Shown: positions 29,229 to 39,911, counted from the stretch's first letter. The stretch is DNA of 64,000 bases from Saprospiraceae bacterium (GCA_016715465.1 JADKAA010000024.1:1054001-1118000); one strand, 5' to 3'. A program made the numbers and translations. The notes: generated by a model not told the origin, from the letters alone.

Positions 29229-29511
29229 ATTCAAGAAGAAAAGGTTAAGGAAAAGATTGTTTTCGGACTCTATATGTTTGAATATGTACGGCAAATAGCC
29301 AGTAAACATATAGGCTCAACTCATGAAAAAAAATTTGTTTTATTTAAGAGTGAAACAAGGTTCAAATATCTATAGAATCTTTTTTTGTTATGATGAAGAT
29401 AAAATTGTGGTAATCATGAACGGCTTTACCAAAAAATCTCAGAAAACACCTTCAAAGGAAATTGAACGGGCAGTTAAAATTAAAAAAGAATATTTTGATG
29501 AAAAGGAATAA
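29229..29511 (+). pseudogene. HigB/RelE-type (phage Gp49-like) toxin remnant
   Basis: Reading from 29229 gives QEEKVKEKIVFGLYMFEYVR, then after one extra A in the eight-A run at about 29326-29333 the next frame gives KNLFYLRVKQGSNIYRIFF and FNGF-like NGFTKKSQKTPSKEIERAVKI. This is the typical Gp49-like toxin core and tail. The N-terminal 15-20 residues are missing at the TolC junction and the frame is broken, so it is probably inactive. The antitoxin gene overlaps its end by 14 bases, as in intact pairs. Confidence 0.72.
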
Positions 29512-29797
29512 AAACATTACAACATTTGAAGAACATTTGGCAAGAAGATATGGCCAAATTGGTTCTGAACAAAGGAAAGAATTTGAAGCGAAAGCTAAAT
29601 CTTTTGTTATAGGTGAGCTTCTAAAAGAAGAACGATTGGAAGCGAATTTAACGCAGGAAGAGTTGGCAGACAAAATTGGTGCTAAAAAGAGCTATATATC
29701 AAGAGTTGAAAACGGGAAGTCCGACATTCAGTTATCAACTCTTTTCAGACTCTTTGAATATGGTTTAGGAAAACGAATTAACATTATAATTGAATGA
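29498..29797 (+). CDS. XRE-family antitoxin of a type II pair
   Basis: About 99 residues from the ATG at 29498, with a helix-turn-helix of the Cro/cI type: LLKEERLEANLTQEELADKIGAKKSYISRVENG, followed by DIQLSTLFRLFEYGLGKRI. The N-terminal helix TFEEHLARRYGQIG is typical of antitoxins next to Gp49-like toxins. The longer start at 29462 would overlap the toxin more and lacks support. With a broken toxin it may survive as an orphan regulator. Confidence 0.82.
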   Translation: MKRNKNITTFEEHLARRYGQIGSEQRKEFEAKAKSFVIGELLKEERLEANLTQEELADKIGAKKSYISRVENGKSDIQLSTLFRLFEYGLGKRINIIIE

Positions 29798-29874
29798 AGC
29801 CGGGATAACAATAGCTATGACGATATTCTCCCTATCTGTCGCACATCAAATAGCCCAGCCAATAAACTTTGATA

Positions 29875-29998
29875 ACAAAAAAATGCGGACATCCTGGAAT
29901 TGAGGTCATGCCATGTGAAGGGCAATGTGGTCAGCCGAATGGTGAATTAAACAGGGGGGCAGTTGAGGACGGAAGGGAGTACAGGGATCCGGTGATGT
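29875..29998 (+). pseudogene. Fossil of a secreted-protein C-terminus
   Basis: About 120 bp closely match the 3' end of the gene at 19897-24123 (24003-24126): AAATGCGG.CATCCTGGAA, GAGGTCATG.CATGTGAA, then GGTGAAT and GATCCGGTGATG at the end. The reading frame is broken. The rest of the region to 30279 holds nothing I can identify. Confidence 0.7.
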
Positions 29999-30279
29999 AC
30001 TTTCGGTTTGTTTATGGCAAATTGCACAGGAAGATTGAATTATCCCTTTTCTACGATTTATTAAATCAGACCAAGCCCGTCAAATCTTAAGTTGTATGGG
30101 GCAAATTTATTTATCAGGTTTACACATTTATTTGGTTAAGGATCTGATTTTCAAATAAAAATGTTAAAATTTGTGATGTGGTAAATAGACCCTCACTACC
30201 AAAGCACGTCAGATTTAGACTCGATTATCACCTATAAATCAAGCGGAACTCAACTGGATTTTATTCTATCTTTACCAAC

Positions 30280-33200
30280 ATGCTTAAAGGGCCCATTCAT
30301 ATTAATCATTCGCGGATAGGCAGTATAAGAACTTTCAGAGGTCTTTACTTGTGTATCTTCTTACTAACAGTTTGGAATCAACTGCTTAGAGGTCAGGAAT
30401 ATATTTTCCAGGTAGGAGAATATGGCATGGAAAAGGGGCTCTCGGCTGCAGATGTGCAGAGTATCCACCAAGACAGGGAAGGTTTCATGTGGATCGGCAC
30501 GAATTATGGCCTTAACCGGTTTGATGGTTACCGTTTCAAGTGGTTTACACAAGAAAAAAATGGCTTACAATCCAATGCTGTCAACCACATGCTGGAGGAC
30601 GATCAAGGATGGCTTTGGTTGATCAATACAGGTTACAGGTCATCCCGGGAGGTAAGGGGCATTGATATATTTAATCCGGTAACGGAAAAGGTGGTCTCTT
30701 TCGAGGAGAAATTTAAAACGAACCTCCCTTTTGCTCCTGCAGATATCAACAGTTTTTGTGCCTCAGACGAAGGCCGGCTTGCATTTGTGACCAGGCAAAA
30801 CAAGCTTTGGATATATACCGCTGCGGGTGGATTTGAAGTGCATGACCTCGGCATATATCCACTCTCCGTGGAGTTGTTCTCCAGGCACAATACCATCTGG
30901 TGTCATGCAAGCAAAACGGTTGATAAACTCCGGGACATATTAGTTGAAATTGATTTGAAGGGAAAGGTTGTGAACCGTTTTGAACATGATTTGCCTTTCC
31001 AACACAATTTTATTGCTGGGATAGACAAGGGCGACAACCTTTGGTATCTTTCAAGACAATGGGAGAATACTAGGTTTGAAAAAAACCAAAAGGGCAGGAT
31101 TTTCAAAATTGACCGATTGGGAGTGGAGCATTCTTTATTATTGGAAAATACAGCTTTGCCTGCCGGGGCGGTCAACCTCAATCTGCCATTGATAGGGTAT
31201 CAATATGGTTTTTGGTTGAACCCTGAAAAAGATAATTTTTGGTTGTACGGTCAGGGCACCTTTCTGGGCTTTCATCCGGCTTCGGGTTGGAGTCAGGAAT
31301 TGGCAACCACCCACAAAGAATTGGCTCATCCCAACGTAGTATTTTTTGATAAAGCTGGAAAAACATGGGTAGGAACTACTTTCGGTTTATATGTCATAGA
31401 CCTGAATCCAAACCCTTTTCAGAGCTTAGCTTATGATCCCCAAAAAGAAAACATTAGAGCCTTCAGGGGAATTACCCAGGATAAGCAAAATACTTTATGG
31501 GCTTGTATTGACCGGGGGAATGGCTGGCTGGCCCGTTTTAAAACTACTGGTGGGGCTTATAAAACTGAAATTATCGGACCCGAAAAAGCAGCGTGGGGAA
31601 GGGGGTACAAGTATGGAATTTTTTCGGATAAAATGAGCAACATTTGGTTTGGTTCGGGACAGGAAAATATCATTACCAGATTTAATCCTGTAAATAACAG
31701 CATCCAAAAATTTCCATATCAAATTCCAGACAATAGGCAGGTCAACATCTGGTCATTTTATGAGGATAAAAATGCCAGGATATGGTTTGGCACAGATAAC
31801 GGTGTAATCGGCTATATCGGTGCCGACAATTCGGTTGCTTTATTGCCAAAAATGGAAAACATCAATGCAAAGGGCGGGTGTATTTATCAATTTTTCGAAG
31901 ATGCGACTGGTCAGGTTTGGCTTTGCACAGATGATGGGCTTTATCAATTGGACCTGGAAAGAAAATCCGCCATGCCTTATCATCCAAAAGAGTTTGATTT
32001 TTTAAAGTCGGGAATCTACTACGCCCATAAAGATGCCGATGGATCATTCTGGCTGGGTTCGAATGGCTTGGGGCTCTTTAAGTGGAACCCCAAATCGGGG
32101 GCGTACCGTAGATTTACCAAAGCAGATGGCCTCTCAGACAATACAGTTTATGCCGTTTATGAAGATGATGCCGGCAATCTTTGGCTCCCCACAAATTACG
32201 GCATCAATAAGTTCAACAAAAAAACTTACCTGTCAAAAGCCTTCTTAGAGAAAGATGGCGTTTCCGGCCATGAATTCAATCGGATTTCCCATTATCAAGG
32301 CAGGGATGGCAAGCTTTATTTTGGGGGTATCAATGGTCTTACAAGTTTCCATCCAAAAGGCATTGCAAAAGAGCACTCAACAGCCAGCCTTCCTTTGGTT
32401 ATAACCGAATTTCAACAATTTGATGGTGAACAGAATAAATTGGTAGATCGCACTGCCGAACTTAGAATTAACCGGAAAATTACCATTCGGCCCAGCGACC
32501 GCTATTTCCGACTGGAATTTGCTTTGCTTGAATATAATAATGTAGAATTTGTTCAATATGCCTACCGCATCGAAGGCACTGATAAGGCATGGACCTTTCA
32601 AAAGGAAAACTCATTACAGCTAAGTCGCCTGCCTTATGGTATACATATATTAAGGGTAAAAGGACAAGGTGCTGACGGGCAATGGTCATCCAACGAAGTA
32701 TCCATTGACATCGAAGTTTTAAAGCCATTTTATTTGCAAATTTGGTTTATTGCCCTTGCCATCCTTTCACTGCTTACCGGGGCATTTCTATTTTTTAAAA
32801 GACGTACCCGCCAATTGTTGGTGCGGCAGCAGGAACTAGAAAAAATAGTGGCCGAGCGCACCTTAAAAATTCACGAAGATAAAATTGTCATTGAAAACCA
32901 GGCCCAAGAACTCCAGTCCCTCGAAAAACTAAAATCCCGCTTCTTTGCCAATGTGAGCCATGAGCTGCGAACGCCATTATCCCTAATGATAGGGCCGCTG
33001 GACAGTATTTTGAAAAAGGAAAGCGGTCGACCAGAGAAGGAGCAGCGTATGCTCAAATTTGTCCGAAACAACAGCAGTTATCTGCTCAGGCTGGTCAATG
33101 AAATATTGGATTTGTCAAAATTGGAGACAGGGCAGTTGGAGATAAAAGAGGAAGCTGTGAACTTTCACGATTTTTTACAGCCCATCGTGTCGCAATTCAG

Positions 33201-34538
33201 CTCCTTCGGTGATAGCGAATCAGTCAAGGTTCAGTATGACTACCAGGCCAACCCGGGCCTGATAATCATGCTGGATGGGAATAAGTTTGAAAAAATTGTC
33301 CATAACTTCCTGTCCAATGCCATCAAATTTTCTCCACCGGGTGCAGTTGTAAAATTTAAGGTAGAAGTGATTGAAAATCAATTTCTTGTAAGTGTTACCG
33401 ACCAGGCCCCGGCATCCACCCTGATGATTTGCCTCATATTTTCGATCGTTTTTACCAGTCCAAACGCCCGGAAGCCACCGCGCAGGGCGGCACGGGCATC
33501 GGCCTTTCGCTGGCTGCCGAACTTTCTACGCTGCTTGGCGGTAAGATTTGGGCAGAGAGTCCCGACCCGAAGTCGGGAGATAAAGGCAGCATTTTCTATT
33601 TTCGATTTCCAAAAGTAGAAGTGACAGCTTCGGGGGATAAACCTGAGTTTGAGCAGAAAGGTTTCATCGCGACACCCTTACCCTCACCTGGTATGGAGAT
33701 ATCACCAGATTCTATTGCTACCAGGCCCTTTCAGGAAGATAGTGCCTCAAAATCGACCATACTCATCGTCGAGGACAACCCCGAATTGCGTTCTTACATG
33801 CAATTGCTTCTGGAGGACGAATACCAGGTAATTACTGCTGAAAACGGAAAGGTCGGCTGGGAGCTTCTGACCGCAAAACCATTTGAACCAATTGCCAATT
33901 TATCAACTCCTGACCTCATCATCTCCGATCTTATGATGCCTGTGATGGACGGCTTCAAGTTGCTGGAAAAAATCAAGTCGCACCAGGTTTTGCGGTACCT
34001 TCCCGTCATCATGCTCACTGCCCGCGCAGACGTTCGGGTAAAGTTGCGGGCGCTCCGCATTGGTGTAGACGATTACCTGACCAAACCCTTCGTAGAAGAG
34101 GAACTTCTGGTCCGCATCAAAAACCTGCTATACAACTACAGTGAACGGGTGAAGGCATTGGCCGAGAATCTCCGCGAAGCGGAAACTTCCCTGCCTGAAA
34201 ACACCGATCCCGTCTCTTTAGATGCGAATTGGCTGGAACAGGTAGAAGAAGTTTTTTTTAAAATATTGCCCGAGTCTCAATTTAAAATGGACTGGGTGGC
34301 TGGTCAAATGAATCTCAGTGAACGTCAGTTTGGCCGTCGCCTGAAACAACACACCGGGCTTACGCCCAACAACTACCTCCGCGAGATGCGCTTGCAATGG
34401 GCCAAAGATTACCTCCACGAGGGCAAATACGCATCGGTGAAAGAGGTCGGTTTTGCGGTCGGCTTCTCAGACACAAAATATTTTTCCGGCTTGTTCCAGG
34501 GGCGGTTTGGCGTACTGCCTTCGGCCTACCTTTCCTGA
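30280..34538 (+). CDS. Hybrid two-component sensor/AraC regulator (HTCS), one frameshift
   Basis: One protein of about 1419 residues. After a signal/anchor segment come Reg_prop propeller repeats (GLSAADVQSIHQDREGFMWIG, DDAGNLWLPTNYGINKFN) and a Y_Y_Y domain near residues 710-800, then a membrane helix near 820-840. The HisKA box FFANVSHELRTPLS carries His894. The HATPase N box is NFLSNAIKFSP, and the G box GGTGIGLSLA lies after the frameshift. The receiver reads ILIVEDNPELR, DLIISDLMMPVMDG and KPF, followed by an AraC HTH (MNLSERQFGRRLKQHTG ... VGFAVGFSDTKYFSGLF). The break is a missing G in CAGGCCCCGG at about 33405: the other frame restores DQGPGIHPDDLPHIFDRFY. These proteins sense glycans or other ligands and activate nearby genes; here the neighbour at 35054 is a candidate. 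Confidence 0.88.
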
Positions 34539-34635
34539 TTTAAGCCGCTTTTTTCAGTTTTTATGTAATAATATCTGTTTTATCTCCCAAGGACAGGTTT
34601 GTCTTTCAATACCAATTTAACGAAACCCAATTAGG

Positions 34636-34776
34636 CAATCCGCACTTCCGCAAGTCCATCCCAGGCGCAAGACTGGATGGTAAATGTCCCTTTGTTTGCG
34701 GTGACGACGATTGGTTTGAAAAATCCACCTGCATGAACTTCCGGACAGCTAAAACATCCACATCCATTGCAATGGC
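34636..34776 (-). other. Weak minus-strand cysteine-rich frame
   Basis: A frame ending at 34631 reads HSHCNGCGCFSCPEVHAGG and then FKPIVVTANKGTFTIQSCAWDG. The CxxCxCxxC pattern is unusual, but its start overlaps the AraC fossil in antisense, so this is either a fragment of an unknown protein or chance. I do not call a gene. Confidence 0.25.
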
Positions 34777-34785
34777 TATGAAGGG

Positions 34786-34884
34786 TGGAGGTCGGTTTTG
34801 CCGTTGGCTTTTCTGACACGAAGTATTTTTTGGGATTGACTCTGGACTGCTATGGCGTACTGTCTTGGATGCCCCTTTTCTGAT
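34786..34884 (+). pseudogene. Fossil of an AraC C-terminal helix-turn-helix
   Basis: GGAGGTCGGTTTTGCCGTTG matches the end of the HTCS gene (34442 onward) and the similarity continues through TCTGACACGAAGTATTTTT to TTTTCTGATTTAA at the stop. It is a degraded copy of the last 35 codons plus downstream sequence, so a duplicated HTCS once stood here. Confidence 0.72.
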
Positions 34885-34919
34885 TTAAAATGCCCGGGTT
34901 TCAGGTTTTTGCCTGAAAA

Positions 34920-34977
34920 TGTCTGTTTTACCCCCCCAGATTGTCTGTTTTGTCTCCTATGCACTGGCCTAACTTTG
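34920..34977 (+). promoter_or_regulatory. Promoter and 22-bp-phased direct repeat before the double-propeller gene
   Basis: TGTCTGTTTT occurs at 34920-34929 and 34942-34951, a phase of 22 bp, or two helical turns. TAACTTTG (34970-34977) matches the -7 consensus. A relative of the second site, TATCTGTTTTATCTCC, lies at 34572-34587 just after the HTCS gene. AraC-type proteins bind direct repeats with this phasing, so this is a candidate HTCS site. Confidence 0.55.
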
Positions 34978-35053
34978 CAGCAGAAATGTGGTGTAACATG
35001 CATTTCAAATACATTGTTCCCTTTGTCCATTCACTTTTTAAAATTGAATCAAA

Positions 35054-38000
35054 ATGATAAGCTTATTTAACCACACCTTGCGGTTCCTTGCCCTTCATAT
35101 CTTTTACCTGGTCTTCATCCTCAGCTTTTTACTGCCGGCAGAATCTTTGCAAGCTCAATGGACTCAACTTGGTTTAGACATAGATGGCATAGCCGAGGAT
35201 GACAATTCAGGAAGGTCGGTTTCCATCTCTGCTGATGGATCCACGGTGGCCATTGCGGCTCCATTTAATAATGGAGGAGGAATTACCCGAGGTCAAGTGA
35301 GGGTATATCAATTTAATGGTACCAATTGGATACAAAAAGGTAATGAAATTAATGGCGAAGCTGATTTTGACGGAGGTGGATACTTTTCAGTTTCCTTATC
35401 CGCTGATGGGTCCACGCTGGCCATCGGGGTTGGTTCCAATGAAGGTGGCGGAACAGAAAAAGGTCACGTTAGGGTGTATCAATTCAATAGCGGCACTGGC
35501 ATGTGGGAACAGAAAGGAAGTGACATCGATGGAGAAGCCAATTATGACGAATCAGGTATTTCGGTTTCCATCTCCGCTGATGGATCCACGGTGGCTATTG
35601 GGGCTATTTATAACGCAGGAGGAGGATCTTCCCGAGGTCATGTAAGGGTGTATCAATTCAATGGTACGACCTGGACCCAGCAAGGTGTTGATATCGATGG
35701 CGTAGCCAATGATGACCAATCAGGCTTTTCGGTTTCCATCTCCGCTGATGGATCCACAGTGGCCATTGGGGCTCCTAATAATGAGGGTGGAGGAACTTAC
35801 CGAGGTCATGTAAGGGTGTATCAATTCAATGGCACAAACTGGACCCAGCAAGGCGCTGACATCGATGGAGAAGCCGATAATGACTTTTCAGGCTATTCGG
35901 TTTCCATCTCCGCTGATGGATCCACAGTGACCATTGGGGCTCCTTTTAATGATGGCAATGGATCAAATAGTGGTCATGTAAGGGTGTATCAATTCAATGG
36001 CACTACCTGGACCCAGCAAGGTGTTGACATCGATGGAGAAGCCGATAATGACTTTTCAGGCTATTCGGTTTCCATCTCCGCTGATGGATCCACTGTGGCC
36101 ATTGGCGCTTTTTATAACGCAGGAGGAGGAGCTTACCGAGGTCATGTAAGGGTGTATCAATTCAATGGTACGACCTGGACCCAGCAAGGTGTTGACATCG
36201 ATGGAGAAGCCGATAATGACTTATCAGGCTATTCGGTTACCGTCTCCGCTGATGGATCCACGGTGGCCATTGGGGCTATTAATAACGCAGGAGGAGGATC
36301 TTTTCGAGGTCATGTAAGGGTGTATAATTATCTCAGCTCTGCTCCCGAAATCAACCTGCAGGGCAACATTGCCGACATCGCCGACGGCAGCACCACGCCC
36401 AGCCTTACAAACCACACCGACTTCGGACTGGCTTTGGTGACGGGCGGTACGGTGACTCGTACGTTCACGATTCAGAACTCCGGTTCTGCCACCCTGACCA
36501 TTCCTTTGGGCGGTATTACAATAACAGGGACAAACGCAGGCGATTTCACCTTCAACGCTGGCAGCCTGAGCTTACCGGCAGCGATTCCGGCGAGCGGTAG
36601 CGCTGCGTTTACCGTGACCTTCGAACCCTCTGCGGTCTGTATGCGTACGGCAGCTGTGAGCATCGCCAACGATGACAGCGATGAACATCCTTATGATTTT
36701 GCCATTCAGGGGACAGGCGTTGCATGGACCCAGCATGGTCTTGACATCGATGGTGAAGCCAATGATGACTTTTCAGGCTATTCGGTTTCCATCTCCGCTG
36801 ATGGATCCACTGTGGCCATTGGGGCTCTTTATAACGCAGGAGGAGGAATTACCCGAGGTCATGTAAGGGTGTATCAATTCAATGGCACCAACTGGACCCA
36901 GCAAGGCGCTGACATCGATGGCGAAGCCAATAATGACAATTCAGGTATTTCGGTTTCCATCTCCGCTGATGGATCCACGGTGGCCATTGGGGCTCCTTAT
37001 AACGCAGGAGGAGGATCTTCCCGAGGTCATGTAAGGGTGTATCAATTCAATGGTACGACTTGGACCCAGCAAGGTGTTGACATCGATGGCGAAGCCGATT
37101 ATGACAATTCAGGCTGGTCGGTTTCCATCTCCGCTGATGGATCCACAGTGGCCATTGGGGCTCGATCGAATGCTGGCAATGGATCAAGTAGTGGTCATGT
37201 AAGGGTGTATCAATTCAATGGTACCACCTGGACCCAGCAAGGTCTTGACATCGATGGCGAAGCCATTTCAGACCTATCAGGATATTCGGTTTCCATCTCC
37301 GCTGATGGATCCACAGTGGCCATTGGGGCTACTCTTAATGATGGCAATGGACCAAATAGTGGTCATGTAAGAGTGTATCAATTCAATGGTACCACCTGGA
37401 CCCAGCAAGGCGCTGACATCGATGGAGAAGCCGATAATGACTTTTCAGGCTGGTCGGTTTCCATCTCTGCTGATGGATCCACAGTGGCCATTGGGGCTCG
37501 ATCGAATGATGGCAATGGATCAAATAGTGGTCATGTAAGGGTGTATCAATTCAATGGTACCACCTGGACCCAGCAAGGTCTTGACATCGATGGCGAAGCC
37601 ATTTCAGACCAATCAGGCTTTTCGGTTTCCATCTCCGCTGATGGATTCACAGTGGCCATTGGGGCTCGATCGAATGCTGGCAATGGATCAGGTAGTGGTC
37701 ATGTAAGGGTGTATGGATGGAATGGTACCACCTGGACCCAGCAAGGTGCTGATATCGACGGAGAAGCCATTTCAGATCAATCAGGCAATTCGATTTCCAT
37801 CTCCGCTGATGGATCCACAGTGGCCATTGGGGCTCCTTTTAATGATGGCAATGGATCAAATAGTGGTCATGTAAGGGTGTATCAATCATATTGTGGTGGC
37901 GACCCTGAAATAAACCTGCAGGGGAACTCAATCGACATCGCCGATGAAGACACTACACCAGGTACTTCAGACGACACCGATTTCGGAAACCAGAGTATAT

Positions 38001-38842
38001 GTGGCGGCACGGTAGTGAAAACATACACCATTCAGAATATAGGGACCTCCAACCTGACCATCAGCGCCATTTCAATAAGTGGCAGTGCAGCGGCAGATTT
38101 TACGGTGGGTGTCTTGACCCCTGCCAGCCCCATCCCGGCGAGCGGCTCGGCGACTTTCACGGTAACCTTTGACCCAAGCGCTACTGGCATAAGATCGGCA
38201 ATTGTCAATATTGACAACGACGACAGTGACGAGCATCCATATAATTTCAGCATCCAGGGTACCGGCATTGCGCCGGATGCAGCCGACAATACGACTTCAA
38301 ACGCCGCAATCTGCGAGGGCACGGACAAATCGCTGACTGGCACGCCCGCTGGTGGCAGCTGGTCGGTCATGGGCTTGGCAACGGGTACGATCACGGGATC
38401 GACCTACAGCACGGGCGACGTGGCAACGGATGAGGACGTCACGATCCGATACACAATAGCAGCCAACGGCTCATGTCCTGCAACGTTCGAAGATGTAACC
38501 TTTACCGTAAATACTACAACGGTACATAACACAACTCAAAATACGTTCTTCTGCTCACTGGAAGATGCAGTAGCTGCTGCAAATCCAAACGACATGCTAA
38601 AAGCAATTGGTAACCAGACGATTAATAACTTTATGTTGCCAGCTGGTCTCACCTTTATGGTCGAACCTGGAACCACCGTTACCATGACCGGTACTACAGC
38701 CACTAACCATGGAGTAGTGAAAAACAATGGTACCATTATCGTTTCCGGCCCATCGGCCCTGCAGAATAACGGAACCTATAAAGGTAACGGCACCTTGTCT
38801 GGAATGTTAAACAATAATGGAAGCGTGAGTCCCGGCAATTAA
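35054..38842 (+). CDS. Giant secreted protein with two seven-repeat propellers and ASH domains
   Basis: After a signal peptide ending LQAQ come seven repeats of 56 residues (35159-36330) with the core SVSISADGSTVAIGA and RGHVRVYQFNGTTW. An ASH/choice-of-anchor-D domain (EINLQGNIADIADG ... SDEHPYDFAIQGTG) follows, then seven more of the same repeats (36724-37890), a second ASH domain (37900-38270), a PKD-like Ig domain (38280-38510) and a C-terminal module ending in Pro-Gly-Asn. Seven FG-GAP-like repeats per block would each close a seven-bladed beta-propeller. The protein is probably a cell-surface adhesin; a hybrid sensor lies directly upstream and a strong terminator about 100 bp downstream. 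Confidence 0.85.
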   Translation: MISLFNHTLRFLALHIFYLVFILSFLLPAESLQAQWTQLGLDIDGIAEDDNSGRSVSISADGSTVAIAAPFNNGGGITRGQVRVYQFNGTNWIQKGNEINGEADFDGGGYFSVSLSADGSTLAIGVGSNEGGGTEKGHVRVYQFNSGTGMWEQKGSDIDGEANYDESGISVSISADGSTVAIGAIYNAGGGSSRGHVRVYQFNGTTWTQQGVDIDGVANDDQSGFSVSISADGSTVAIGAPNNEGGGTYRGHVRVYQFNGTNWTQQGADIDGEADNDFSGYSVSISADGSTVTIGAPFNDGNGSNSGHVRVYQFNGTTWTQQGVDIDGEADNDFSGYSVSISADGSTVAIGAFYNAGGGAYRGHVRVYQFNGTTWTQQGVDIDGEADNDLSGYSVTVSADGSTVAIGAINNAGGGSFRGHVRVYNYLSSAPEINLQGNIADIADGSTTPSLTNHTDFGLALVTGGTVTRTFTIQNSGSATLTIPLGGITITGTNAGDFTFNAGSLSLPAAIPASGSAAFTVTFEPSAVCMRTAAVSIANDDSDEHPYDFAIQGTGVAWTQHGLDIDGEANDDFSGYSVSISADGSTVAIGALYNAGGGITRGHVRVYQFNGTNWTQQGADIDGEANNDNSGISVSISADGSTVAIGAPYNAGGGSSRGHVRVYQFNGTTWTQQGVDIDGEADYDNSGWSVSISADGSTVAIGARSNAGNGSSSGHVRVYQFNGTTWTQQGLDIDGEAISDLSGYSVSISADGSTVAIGATLNDGNGPNSGHVRVYQFNGTTWTQQGADIDGEADNDFSGWSVSISADGSTVAIGARSNDGNGSNSGHVRVYQFNGTTWTQQGLDIDGEAISDQSGFSVSISADGFTVAIGARSNAGNGSGSGHVRVYGWNGTTWTQQGADIDGEAISDQSGNSISISADGSTVAIGAPFNDGNGSNSGHVRVYQSYCGGDPEINLQGNSIDIADEDTTPGTSDDTDFGNQSICGGTVVKTYTIQNIGTSNLTISAISISGSAAADFTVGVLTPASPIPASGSATFTVTFDPSATGIRSAIVNIDNDDSDEHPYNFSIQGTGIAPDAADNTTSNAAICEGTDKSLTGTPAGGSWSVMGLATGTITGSTYSTGDVATDEDVTIRYTIAANGSCPATFEDVTFTVNTTTVHNTTQNTFFCSLEDAVAAANPNDMLKAIGNQTINNFMLPAGLTFMVEPGTTVTMTGTTATNHGVVKNNGTIIVSGPSALQNNGTYKGNGTLSGMLNNNGSVSPGN

Positions 38843-38939
38843 TTTTAAAATAATGAACCGCATAAACAAAATCACTACTAAACAGCATGATTTTTAATGG
38901 TTAGTATTAGATAATCGATAATTCTCACTTCGGTCTAAG

Positions 38940-38980
38940 CTGTCCCGATGCTCACCTATTGGATCGGGACAGTTTTATTT
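38940..38980 (+). terminator. Intrinsic terminator
   Basis: CTGTCCCGAT (38940-38949) pairs perfectly with ATCGGGACAG (38963-38972), loop 13 nt, followed directly by TTTTATTT. It lies 98 bases after the double-propeller gene. Confidence 0.82.
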
Positions 38981-39318
38981 GGAACGAACCATCTGATTTT
39001 TTTATGAGAAAGCAAGGCCTGAAAATATTATTTTTCCATAACATGTCCATTCCGAAAAGCCTTTACCCCAAAATCACTGTGGTTGTCATCAGTCTGTACA
39101 GTCTCAAAAAGCGGACTTTGAATTTGTTGGTTTTCAATCGTTTTCCCATGGCTCTGCAACAACCTTTCGAGTCCGTAGGTTTCGGCAAAAAATGATTGAA
39201 AAAAAACAAAACCGCATTGTAAAAAGTTGACCAAATATTCATATTTTACAGATGGGGCAAATAAATTCTGCCACAATGGACAGAATAAATTTGACGACTT
39301 ATTTACCTAAAAATTAGC
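38981..39318. other. Intergenic region, no supported gene
   Basis: Frames exist on both strands (39028-39276 minus, 38959-39195 plus) but they overlap each other, lack start signals and resemble nothing I know. Confidence 0.4.
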
Positions 39319-39738
39319 ATGCGCATGGAGTTCAAGGTATTTTTTTACGACCCGGCAAAACCGGAGGCCATTCAACTCGGCGAAATGAATGAAGCATCGG
39401 TCATGGCTGCTTATGAAAGCATCGATTGGGACGATCTTTTTACGCAGCTTAAAAACATAAAAATCGACGAAATATACCATCATCCCTCATTTGAGGTCGT
39501 CCATCAAAAATCTAAAACCAGCGTGCTGATCTCGGCAGTGGAAGAGGCAGGGGTGTATGTTTTTAATCTCATCTGGGTACGGCCTAAAAAAGAGAAATAT
39601 TTTTTCGGACTGTTTGATAAGGAAGTTGATGGTTACTTGACATCGATCAAATCCCGGACAAAAAATGATGCGAAGACTTGCGTCGAGGCATTCTTAAGAA
39701 GTGACACAGAAACTTTGGAGTGCCTGATGGGGCAGTGA
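39319..39738 (+). CDS. Hypothetical 139-residue protein
   Basis: I do not recognise this protein. It is soluble, alpha/beta, with FKVFFYDPAKPEAIQLGEM at the N-terminus and the block FGLFDKEVDGYLTSI in the second half. It has normal codon use for the region and stands alone between the terminator and the AraC operon. It could be a small cytoplasmic immunity-like or stress protein, but nothing in the sequence decides this. Confidence 0.6.
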   Translation: MRMEFKVFFYDPAKPEAIQLGEMNEASVMAAYESIDWDDLFTQLKNIKIDEIYHHPSFEVVHQKSKTSVLISAVEEAGVYVFNLIWVRPKKEKYFFGLFDKEVDGYLTSIKSRTKNDAKTCVEAFLRSDTETLECLMGQ

Positions 39739-39911
39739 ACAATCAACTTCACCCAACATTATTTTGTTTTCTAAGGATGAAATTCTGGTTTTTAAATTTT
39801 TCTACTGTTTATTTATTTCTTTTCAGTGATATGTTTCAATTTGTGAAACGATGCTGACTTGATGCCCCCCTTTTCTTAATTTTAATCCAACGCAAAGATA
39901 AGTAAGCTTAA

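Noticed and set aside
39028..39276. 82-codon minus-strand gene after the terminator
   Set aside because: No promoter, no recognisable family, and an overlapping frame of similar length on the other strand.
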